Assembly: GCA_945957225.1 (NCBI GenBank)
Contig: CAMFKK010000168.1
Coordinates: forward strand, 1-5,873
Direction: 5' to 3'
Length of the DNA: 5,873 nucleotides
DNA from: an uncultured Sphingobacteriia bacterium
GTDB taxonomy: Bacteria; Bacteroidota; Bacteroidia; Chitinophagales; Chitinophagaceae
The number at the start of each line of letters is the position of its first letter. Position 1 is the first letter of the stretch. Below, in pieces: positions 1-5,873 of this stretch. The notes below the pieces were generated by a model. That model was not told the origin of the DNA, made no database searches, and saw nothing but the letters and a program-made list of their open reading frames with translations. The translations under genes and the position numbers were made by a program.

Positions 1-45
1 GATAGGCTCCGGTCTCGTGGGCTCGGAGATGTGTATAAGAGACAG
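1..45 (+). other. Illumina Nextera adapter and index remnant (non-biological)
   Basis: Bases 12-45 match the Nextera Read 2 transposase adapter exactly. GTCTCGTGGGCTCGG lies at 12-26 and is followed at 27-45 by the 19-base Tn5 mosaic end AGATGTGTATAAGAGACAG. Upstream, GAT at 1-3 fits the last bases of the P7 primer. AGGCTCCG at 4-11 sits exactly where the 8-base i7 index belongs, and from memory it equals Nextera XT index N720. The order P7 tail, index, Read 2 adapter, insert is that of a library molecule, so this is an untrimmed read end carried into the assembly. Any reading frame entering from this stretch is artificial. The mosaic end here does not indicate a natural transposon. Confidence 0.97.
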
Positions 46-1622
46 CCTCAAGATTGTATTGTTGACATCAGTTATTCTATTCAATCCATTTATATTTCCA
101 ATTTAAGGGGCTGGAGTTTTCAATCAACTGCCCCCTGTTTGTATAGCGAATACAGTGTTTCTATACCGGATATTTTTGGCTATGCTACACTTAGATTGGG
201 AACCATTCCGCTAGAAACAATTGCCTCTGATAAGCGCATGCAATCTTTTGCAGCCAGAAAATTTGCTGGCCAGCCGGATATGAAACAGGGGGCGTTTCAC
301 ACGATGAATTGTATAATTTAAATGTATTGATGCATGACCGTAAATGGATTCTAAGAAATGCTCCTGCCATTTATTTTGATCTCCATAGAGCAACCCATTA
401 TAGTCAAATAAATAGCGTTGAATTTCAGTGGACAGAAATTAGAAATAACAACCAAGCGCCACAACCAGTAATGGATGGTTGGAAATCAGTGAGGGAAAGA
501 TTGTTGAACCAGGAAAATTTTGGTTTGGCCTATCTCAATGAAAATGACTGGTTAGATGAAACAGTTGCAGGACTAACAAAAGGATTGGTTGGTTCTGAAG
601 AAAAAGCAAGATCTTGTTATACATGGGTCAGGGATAATATGAAATGTACCAATCCCGTTGGTATATATCTTAGCTATGGACTTACTTTAAATCAATTATT
701 TCAACGAAAACAAGGGTCTGTAAGCGATATTAATTTACTGCTCATTGCCATGCTTAAGAAAGCTGGGATTCAAGCCAATCCAGTTTTGTTAAGTTGGAGA
801 ACTAGGGGGGCTATTTATTTTGATTACCCAATTTTGCATAAGTTCAATTACCTAGTGGTAGAACTTAATTTACATGACAAAAAAGTTTTGTTAGACGCAG
901 CTGAACCTATTCTTGGTTTTGGATTGTTGAATCCTGAATGCTATAATGGACCAGCCTGGGTCATAGAAAAAGAACAGGTTAGAAAATTAAATCTATCTGC
1001 CGATGATTATCTGGAAGAACAACAAACCATTGCCAATTTAACAGTTGATGAGAAAGGATTGACTGGGTCTGTTTCAAAAATCTATGGAATCCCCGGGTCC
1101 TTTAATATTCGACAAAAAATCAAAGAATCAGGGCAGGCTTCTGTTGGAAGATATTTGCAAGCTGCTTTGGGAAGACAAACAAAAATCAGTGAATTAACTA
1201 TAGATTCTATTTTATTTAAAGAAGAACCAATAGCCATTAATTATGACATACAAATAAATTTCAAGGGCGATTCCTTAGTATTTGAACCTGTTTTTTCAGA
1301 TGAATTTCTGCCACCCATCAATCCTGAAAGAACAGACCCAGTAGAAATGCCTTATACCAGAAACTTGGTTTATGTGATGAACTTAGCAATAGCAAAAGGT
1401 TATCAGGTGATGCATTTACCAAAATCTGTTAAATACCAAATGAATGAGAAAGAAGCCCTTTTTGAATACCAATGTATTCAGTCAGGGCAAACCATTCAGT
1501 TGCGTTGTAAGATCAATATTACAAAAGCCAACTTTCCTACAGAAGCTATTGGCGCGCTTCGTGATTATATACAATTTGTCAAGCAAAAAATATACGAACC
1601 CATTGTGATAAAGAAAATATAA
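46..1622 (+). CDS. DUF3857 / transglutaminase-like / DUF3858 protein, 5'-truncated and frameshifted
   Basis: This is one gene read in two frames. Codons from 46 in frame 1 give a DUF3857-like stretch (IVDISYSIQSIYISNLRGW, then STAPCLYSEYSVSIPDIFGY) that ends at TAA 319-321. The rest of the protein continues in frame 3, which has no stop from 195 to the TAA at 1620-1622. Restoring one base joins them into about 525 residues. Counting from codon 309, residues 11-45 (RKWILRNAPA to WTEI) look like the end of DUF3857, about 95-215 are a transglutaminase-like core, and about 240-437 are a DUF3858-like C-terminal part. The usual Cys-His-Asp triad reads Val138 (in GSVSDIN), Asn180 (in FNYLVV) and Asp196 (in LLDAAEP), so peptidase or transamidase activity is unlikely. 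Relatives usually start with a signal peptide and run to roughly 640 residues from memory, so about 100-130 N-terminal residues lie off the contig. Periplasmic location is inferred from the family. The physiological role is unknown. Confidence 0.85.
288..292 (+). other. Probable site of a 1-base deletion (frameshift) in a G run
   Basis: The DUF3857-like frame runs from 46 to a stop at 319-321. The frame carrying the rest of the protein has its nearest upstream stop at 192-194, so the shift must lie between about 195 and 318. A run of five G at 288-292 is the best candidate. A sixth G would give MKQGGVSHDELYNLNV running straight into the conserved HDRKWILRNAPA segment. The frame-3 reading just upstream contains unlikely residues (FCSQKICWP), which favours a shift at or after about 265. 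The exact base is inferred. Being near a contig end that carries adapter, a read-coverage error is at least as likely as a true mutation. Confidence 0.6.
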
Positions 1623-2003
1623 TCAAATCTCCTTTGCGTGTAACCTATGAAAAAATCTATGCGCTACTGGGGCAATGAGCAATCCAATATTGGTAATAAA
1701 TGCTACACCGCTAAATAGGGCATAAAAAGAAGAGAATAGTTTACCCGCCGTGGTTTCTATGGTCACTACAGGTCCCATGCCGCTGAGGATCATGGAAGCA
1801 TTGTGCAGTGCGTCTATCCATTCCATGGGGCCTAAGTATTTATATCCTAATACACCCATTAACAAACATCCTGAAAGAAAAACAACTGCCAACCGAAGAT
1901 TGGTATAAACCCTTTTTGCAAATACTTTTCGGGAAGCAAGTGGTTCACTCTTGTGCTCGTATTGACCAAAAGTTTTTTTTACGGGTTTTATTTCAGTTTC
2001 CAT
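1623..2003 (-). CDS. Small membrane protein with an ion-channel-like pore-loop layout
   Basis: The product is a 126-residue protein with a charged N-terminus (about 1-32), a first membrane segment (about 35-55, LRLAVVFLSGCLLMGVLGY), a short amphipathic region like a pore helix (about 61-79, WIDALHNASMILSGMGPV) and a second membrane segment (about 88-112). It ends in a short basic, His-rich tail (HRFFHRLHAKEI). This is the TM-P-TM order of two-TM potassium channels, and TAGKLFSSFYALFSG resembles the stretch following their filter. The TVGYGD filter is absent, however, and SGMGPV (74-79) occupies its place. ATG 2001-2003 is the natural start; the ribosome site is weak. It begins 21 bases after the hydrolase stop on the same strand, so cotranscription is likely. 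Its stop codon abuts the stop of the convergent transglutaminase-like gene. Similar uncharacterised Bacteroidota proteins exist from memory. Ion conduction is not supported; an inner-membrane location is. Confidence 0.8.
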   Translation of the reverse strand: METEIKPVKKTFGQYEHKSEPLASRKVFAKRVYTNLRLAVVFLSGCLLMGVLGYKYLGPMEWIDALHNASMILSGMGPVVTIETTAGKLFSSFYALFSGVAFITNIGLLIAPVAHRFFHRLHAKEI

Positions 2004-2024
2004 GGCAAGAAATTTATTATTGGA

Positions 2025-3071
2025 TTAATTCCTTTTGGGAATCTGTTGGTCAATAATTTCCTTTATTTGACCATACCATTCTTTGTTGCTTTCTTTAAGT
2101 AAACTATTGGTAAAGATCAACAGGGCATAACCACGGCTGAAATCTACTAAGGGCCAAGTGCCAAATAAACCGGGACAACTTACTACCGTGGCTTTGCCAT
2201 TTTCATCCGTTTCCTGGATCCATTCTCCAAAACCATAATTATATCCAGCAGCCAATTTTGGGGCGTATTTAATAGTGCCGCTATTGGTACGTACTACCTG
2301 CATGGCTTCAATGCTAGCTTCACTTAAAACACGCTTGCCATTGAACATGCCCTTATTCAAAATCATGGAAATAAAATTCATATAATCATTAGGGGTACTC
2401 AGCGCGCCTCCAGAAGGGTTCACGGCGTCAAAGCTAGAGAAGCTGGTATTACGCATCATGAGCGGTCTTGTAATTCTTTCTTGCATCAATTGTTCAAAAC
2501 CGCGCCTACCCACAATCTCCACTATTCTTCCTGCAATATTTAAACCCACACTGCTATATTTAACCTCTAAACCTGGATTTGATTCAATCTCTTTTTTACT
2601 GGCAAAATTGTTTACCTCTTCTTCTAAATTGGCAAAGCCCTTTCTTTCAACAACAGACTTTAAACTTACCGGTTCTGATTCAATTCCAGTCATATGACTC
2701 AAACAATCGCGGATGGTAATATAGCCCTTGGAATATTTGGCAAATAGGGGAATAAATTTGCTCACTTTATCGTCTAAAGACAGTTTGCCCTGATCTACAA
2801 AACTCATGACTAACGCAGCCGTTAACCACTTGCTAGCACTTGCAATGGGAGCCTGCGTTTTAGCCGTAAATTCACCTACCGCTTTTTGATACACTATTTT
2901 GCCATCCTTATACAACATGACCATCGCGCCACCGCCAAGGTCTTTTTTACTAGCATCCACTAACTTGTCAAGACTGGTGAAATTGTATTGGGCATGGGCA
3001 GCCTGAATAATTAGCAGAAAAATCAATCCCAGACTGACTTTTACGCAGAAATGTTGGAACTTTACAGACAT
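2025..3071 (-). CDS. Exported serine hydrolase, beta-lactamase / class C (PF00144) family
   Basis: This is a 348-residue member of the serine beta-lactamase / D-Ala-D-Ala-carboxypeptidase / esterase family. Residues 1-27 form a signal peptide: basic start, hydrophobic core VSLGLIFLLII, and AHA before Gln28, a good signal peptidase I site. The mature protein should be periplasmic or secreted. The nucleophile motif SxxK is Ser78-Ala-Ser-Lys81. LSHMTGI (124-130) matches the family's conserved L-[ST]-H-x-[ST]-G segment. The second motif, usually Tyr-x-Asn, reads Tyr172-Ser-Ser174, so the base-position Tyr is kept but Asn is lost. The third motif (KTG or HxG) appears as CPGLFGTWP from 299. ATG 3069-3071 is preferred over an in-frame GTG at 3096-3098, because it puts the signal peptide at the very N-terminus. 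The motif changes suggest an esterase or peptidase rather than antibiotic resistance; the substrate cannot be told. The gene lies first in a unit with the downstream membrane protein and is divergent from clpB. Confidence 0.88.
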   Translation of the reverse strand: MSVKFQHFCVKVSLGLIFLLIIQAAHAQYNFTSLDKLVDASKKDLGGGAMVMLYKDGKIVYQKAVGEFTAKTQAPIASASKWLTAALVMSFVDQGKLSLDDKVSKFIPLFAKYSKGYITIRDCLSHMTGIESEPVSLKSVVERKGFANLEEEVNNFASKKEIESNPGLEVKYSSVGLNIAGRIVEIVGRRGFEQLMQERITRPLMMRNTSFSSFDAVNPSGGALSTPNDYMNFISMILNKGMFNGKRVLSEASIEAMQVVRTNSGTIKYAPKLAAGYNYGFGEWIQETDENGKATVVSCPGLFGTWPLVDFSRGYALLIFTNSLLKESNKEWYGQIKEIIDQQIPKRN

Positions 3072-3100
3072 AATTTCCGATTTGGTGATCCCCTGCACCC

Positions 3101-3134
3101 AATTAGGCGCTTAGAATGATTTTTGCGTCTAATT
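3101..3134. repeat. Inverted repeat, candidate operator between divergent genes
   Basis: The arms AATTAGGCGC (3101-3110) and GCGTCTAATT (3125-3134) are reverse complements at nine of ten positions, separated by a 14-base spacer. Centre-to-centre spacing of the arms is 24 bases, a little over two helical turns, which would suit a dimeric regulator binding one face of DNA. The element lies 29 bases upstream of the hydrolase ATG and 78 bases upstream of the clpB ATG, so it could act on either gene. It matches no operator I recognise. A 5'-UTR hairpin or chance remain possible. Confidence 0.45.
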
Positions 3135-3199
3135 TACTACTTGCTACTGGCAAACAGTGGTAAGAAATATAAACAATCGTTAAATAGTCCCTAGTGGAT

Positions 3200-3205
3200 A
3201 GGAGG
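3200..3205 (+). promoter_or_regulatory. Strong Shine-Dalgarno sequence of clpB
   Basis: AGGAGG sits seven bases before ATG 3213-3215, a perfect anti-SD match at good spacing. It selects this ATG over the in-frame ATG at 3219, which would be 13 bases away. The other starts in the window have only weak purine-rich leaders, as is usual in Bacteroidota, so this site stands out and suggests high-level translation of the chaperone. Confidence 0.8.
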
Positions 3206-3212
3206 ATAGTAT

Positions 3213-5837
3213 ATGAACATGAGTAATTACACCATCAAAGCCCAAGAAACCATTCAGGCGGCGCAGCAATTGGCATTCAATCATGGCAACCCCAGTATTG
3301 AAACCAATCACCTTTTAATAGTATTGGTAGCGGATTCAGAAAGTTCAGTGGCTTTTTTACTAAAAAGGAATAATGTAAACATAGCTTTTGTTGAATCCAA
3401 AATGGATGAAGCCATTGCCAAATTGCCAAAGAGCTCTGGGGGCGAGCCCGCGCAGAATTTGAGTAGAGATATGGGAAATGTGATGCTAAGGGCCAATGCC
3501 GTTTTAAAGGAGTTTAAAGACGAGTTTGTAAGTACCGAGCACTTGCTGTTGGGATTATTGCAAACCAATGATGACGTGTCCAAAACTTTGAAAGCTGCTG
3601 GTCTAACCGAAAAGGGTTTGATCACGGCCATCAAGGATTTGCGCAAGGGCGATAGCATTAATTCTCAAACCCAAGAAACACAGCAGAACTTCCTCAACAA
3701 ATTTGCCAAGAACCTAAACGATATGGCGCGTCTGGGTAAACTAGACCCTGTGATTGGAAGGGATGAAGAGATTAGAAGAACCCTACATATTCTAACGCGC
3801 AGAAGCAAGAACAATCCCATCTTGGTGGGAGAGCCTGGTGTGGGTAAGACCGCCATTGTAGAAGGTTTGGCCATGCGGATCATCAATGGAGACGTTCCTG
3901 AAAACCTAAAGTCAAAAATCATTTTTGCCTTGGATATGGGGCAGTTGATTGCCGGTGCCAAATACAAGGGAGAATTTGAAGAACGCTTAAAAGGTGTTGT
4001 AAAAGAAGTAACCAATAGCGATGGAGAAATCATTCTCTTTATAGATGAAATTCATACCCTGATTGGTGCTGGTGGTGGTGAAGGCGCCATGGATGCGGCC
4101 AATATTTTAAAACCAGCACTAGCTAGGGGAGAACTCAGGGCCATTGGTGCCACCACTTTGAATGAGTATCAGAAATTCTTTGAGAAAGACAAGGCACTAG
4201 AAAGAAGGTTTCAGAAAGTCATGATTGACGAGCCAACTTTGGAAGACGCTATTTCTATTTTGCGTGGACTCAAAGACCGTTATGAAACCCACCACCATGT
4301 GCGTATCAAGGACGAAGCCATTATTGCTGCGGTAGAATTGTCTAGCCGCTATATCACGGACAGGTTCTTACCAGACAAAGCCATTGACTTAATTGATGAG
4401 AGTGCCGCCAAACTGCGTCTAGAAATGAATTCCATGCCGGAAGAATTGGACAAGCTGGAGCGACAGATCAGACAATTAGAAATTGAAAGAGAAGCCATTA
4501 AACGTGAAAAGGATGAAAGCCTACTTAAGGAACTGAATATAGAGATCAGCAACCTCAGTGTGGAGCGTGATACCCTCAAAGCCAAATGGCGTGAAGAGAA
4601 GGAATTGGTAGAGAAAATTCAAAATACCAAGGCCAATATTGAAAGCCTAAAACTAGAAGCCGAACAAGCAGAAAGAAATGGCAATTATGGTGCGGTGGCA
4701 GAAATCAGGTATGGCAAGATCAAGGAACAAGAAGCCGTTATTAGAGAAACTACTGAGCTGCTCAATACCCTAAGTGTGAACAGCAAAAGGTTGATGAAGG
4801 AAGAAGTTGACGCGGAAGATATTGCTGATAATATTGCCAAGGCAACAGGCATACCGGTAGCCAAAATGATGCAGAGTGAAAGAGAAAAACTCTTGCACTT
4901 AGAAGATGAATTGCATCGTAGGTTAGTGGGTCAAGAAGAAGCCATTACGGCGGTGGCCGATGCCATTCGTAGAAGCCGTGCGGGTTTACAAGATCCAAAG
5001 AAACCTATTGGTTCCTTTATCTTCTTGGGTACAACAGGTGTAGGTAAAACCGAGCTGGCAAAAGCTTTGGCAGAATACTTGTTTGATGACGAGAGTATGA
5101 TGACCCGAATTGACATGAGTGAATACCAAGAGAAACATACCGTTTCTAGACTGGTAGGTGCACCTCCCGGATATATTGGATATGAAGAAGGTGGACAATT
5201 AACCGAGGCGGTAAGAAGAAAGCCTTATAGCGTGGTACTCTTGGATGAAATAGAAAAAGCCCATCCAGATGTTTGGAATATTTTATTACAGGTGCTAGAT
5301 GATGGAAGATTAACTGACAATAAGGGAAGGGTGGTGAATTTTAAAAACACCATCATCATCATGACCAGCAATATTGGTTCTCATATTATCCAGGAAGCAT
5401 TTGACAATGTTGACGAAGAAAATATGGAGGACTTGGTAGAAAAAACCAAAATAGAAGTGGTGAACCTCTTGCGTCAAACCGTGAGACCAGAATTCTTGAA
5501 TAGGGTAGATGAGATTATCATGTTCCAACCCCTGCTCAAAAAGCAGATCATGGGCATTGTAAAAATTCAACTGGAAGGATTGCGTAAACTGGTGGCAGAA
5601 AATGGTATTCAGTTGCGCTATAGCGATTATTTATTGGAGACATTGGCAGAGCAAGGATACGATCCACAATTTGGAGCAAGACCACTCAAAAGATTGGTAC
5701 AGAAAATGATTGTCAATGCTTTGAGTAAGAAAATCTTGGCAGGAGAAATTGACAAGGGCAAGACCGTTTTAGTTGATGCTTTTGATGGGGTAGTGGTTTT
5801 TAGAAATGAAGACGCGGAAACGGCTATCAAAATCTAA
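3213..5837 (+). CDS. clpB: ATP-dependent chaperone ClpB (Hsp100 disaggregase)
   Basis: This is a complete 874-residue cytosolic AAA+ protein. As a hexamer, ClpB threads aggregated proteins through its pore and works with DnaK/DnaJ/GrpE to refold them after heat stress. Domains: Clp-N repeats (about 1-145), linker, AAA-1 (about 160-400), the long coiled-coil middle domain (about 405-530), and AAA-2 with its C-terminal small domain (about 560-860). Visible residues are Walker A1 GEPGVGKT (Lys212), Walker B1 LFIDE (Glu279), pore-loop Tyr251 in KYKGEFEERL, arginine fingers Arg331/332, Walker A2 GTTGVGKT (Lys612), Walker B2 VVLLDE (Glu679), pore-loop GYIGYEEGG (Tyr654/Tyr657), Arg764 in FLNRVDE and sensor-2 GARPLKR (821-827). 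The full-length middle domain and the absence of a ClpP-binding IGL/IGF-type loop separate it from ClpA and ClpC. Length is close to E. coli ClpB (857). No ATG or GTG is seen in the linker (about 146-170) where an N-terminally short isoform would start. No key residue is missing. It is probably transcribed alone; heat control is expected but no known heat-shock operator is seen. Confidence 0.98.
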   Translation: MNMSNYTIKAQETIQAAQQLAFNHGNPSIETNHLLIVLVADSESSVAFLLKRNNVNIAFVESKMDEAIAKLPKSSGGEPAQNLSRDMGNVMLRANAVLKEFKDEFVSTEHLLLGLLQTNDDVSKTLKAAGLTEKGLITAIKDLRKGDSINSQTQETQQNFLNKFAKNLNDMARLGKLDPVIGRDEEIRRTLHILTRRSKNNPILVGEPGVGKTAIVEGLAMRIINGDVPENLKSKIIFALDMGQLIAGAKYKGEFEERLKGVVKEVTNSDGEIILFIDEIHTLIGAGGGEGAMDAANILKPALARGELRAIGATTLNEYQKFFEKDKALERRFQKVMIDEPTLEDAISILRGLKDRYETHHHVRIKDEAIIAAVELSSRYITDRFLPDKAIDLIDESAAKLRLEMNSMPEELDKLERQIRQLEIEREAIKREKDESLLKELNIEISNLSVERDTLKAKWREEKELVEKIQNTKANIESLKLEAEQAERNGNYGAVAEIRYGKIKEQEAVIRETTELLNTLSVNSKRLMKEEVDAEDIADNIAKATGIPVAKMMQSEREKLLHLEDELHRRLVGQEEAITAVADAIRRSRAGLQDPKKPIGSFIFLGTTGVGKTELAKALAEYLFDDESMMTRIDMSEYQEKHTVSRLVGAPPGYIGYEEGGQLTEAVRRKPYSVVLLDEIEKAHPDVWNILLQVLDDGRLTDNKGRVVNFKNTIIIMTSNIGSHIIQEAFDNVDEENMEDLVEKTKIEVVNLLRQTVRPEFLNRVDEIIMFQPLLKKQIMGIVKIQLEGLRKLVAENGIQLRYSDYLLETLAEQGYDPQFGARPLKRLVQKMIVNALSKKILAGEIDKGKTVLVDAFDGVVVFRNEDAETAIKI

Positions 5838-5873
5838 AATGCCGTATTTTAGGTAGATGATACAGTTCAATGC
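5838..5873. other. Short tail after clpB, no feature resolved
   Basis: Thirty-six bases follow the clpB stop to the window end. They show no clear hairpin with a T-run, no start codon with a ribosome site and no adapter sequence. A terminator or the next gene would lie beyond the window. Confidence 0.5.

Larger units (their letters stand above)
3072..3212. promoter_or_regulatory. Divergent intergenic region between the serine hydrolase and clpB
   Basis: These 141 bases separate two outward-facing start codons and must hold the promoters of both transcription units. The clearest element is the inverted repeat at 3101-3134. A small potential hairpin lies at 3144-3160 (CTACTG, loop GCAAA, CAGTGG, with one G-T pair). 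TTTG at 3122-3125 could be a Bacteroidota -33 element for clpB, but no convincing TAnnTTTG follows at the expected distance. On the minus strand only a partial match ends in TTTG. No CIRCE element (TTAGCACTC-N9-GAGTGCTAA) is present, nor are tandem CtsR-type heptads. Promoter positions are therefore not assigned. Confidence 0.6.

Noticed and set aside
27..45. Tn5 mosaic end as evidence of a natural transposon
   Set aside because: It sits inside a complete Nextera Read 2 adapter next to an index and P7 tail, so it comes from library preparation.
31..321. A 96-residue gene starting at GTG 31
   Set aside because: The start lies in adapter sequence. The genuine part from 46 is the N-terminal portion of the frameshifted transglutaminase-like gene.
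309..1622. A complete 437-residue gene starting at TTG 309
   Set aside because: The upstream frame encodes the preceding DUF3857 part of the same protein, and the conserved domain would be cut by this start.
2458..2697. Plus-strand frame inside the serine hydrolase
   Set aside because: It is antisense to a well-supported gene, has low-complexity Ser/Leu content and no ribosome site, so it is a shadow frame.
3072..3098. GTG 3096-3098 as the start of the serine hydrolase
   Set aside because: It would put nine polar residues ahead of a well-formed signal peptide that begins at ATG 3069-3071.
3122..3143. Bacteroidota-type promoter (TTTG with TAnnTTTG) for clpB
   Set aside because: A TTTG is present, but the nearest -7-like sequence (TACTACTTG) has the wrong spacing and composition.
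3144..3160. Six-bp hairpin with GCAAA loop upstream of clpB
   Set aside because: The stem is short, includes a G-T pair and lacks a T-run; it fits no terminator or known thermosensor.
3213..5837. ClpC or ClpA instead of ClpB
   Set aside because: The long middle domain (about 405-530) is present and no ClpP-binding IGL/IGF-type loop is seen in AAA-2.

Overview
The window reads as an ordinary chromosomal stretch from a member of the Bacteroidota, possibly Chitinophagaceae. The phylum call rests on a DUF3857/transglutaminase-like/DUF3858 protein of the type common there, on the ClpB sequence style, on moderately AT-rich DNA, and on mostly weak ribosome-binding sites. The family-level guess is weak.

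Bases 1-45 are not genomic. They match the tail of the Illumina P7 primer, an 8-base i7 index and the Nextera Read 2 transposase adapter, so genomic sequence begins at 46.

Layout. (1) 46-1622, plus strand: a transglutaminase-fold protein that lacks its N-terminus at the contig edge and is broken by an apparent -1 frameshift, most likely at a run of five G at 288-292. Its transglutaminase core has lost the catalytic Cys and His. (2) 1623-2003, minus strand: a 126-residue membrane protein with an ion-channel-like TM / pore-loop / TM layout but no potassium selectivity filter. (3) 2025-3071, minus strand: an exported serine beta-lactamase/esterase-like hydrolase, probably cotranscribed with (2). 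(4) 3072-3212: a divergent intergenic region with a 10-bp inverted repeat. (5) 3213-5837, plus strand: a full-length ClpB disaggregase behind a strong Shine-Dalgarno sequence. The last 36 bases hold nothing recognisable.

The hydrolase and the pore-loop protein look like one minus-strand unit, with the hydrolase first. That unit is divergent from clpB, and the two share the 141-bp control region. The transglutaminase-like gene converges on the unit with no spacer between the two stop codons. Nothing links these genes into one pathway, and I see no mobile element, CRISPR array, RNA gene or defence system. The points most worth checking are the adapter, the frameshift, the inverted repeat, and two proteins that keep an enzyme or channel fold without its key residues.
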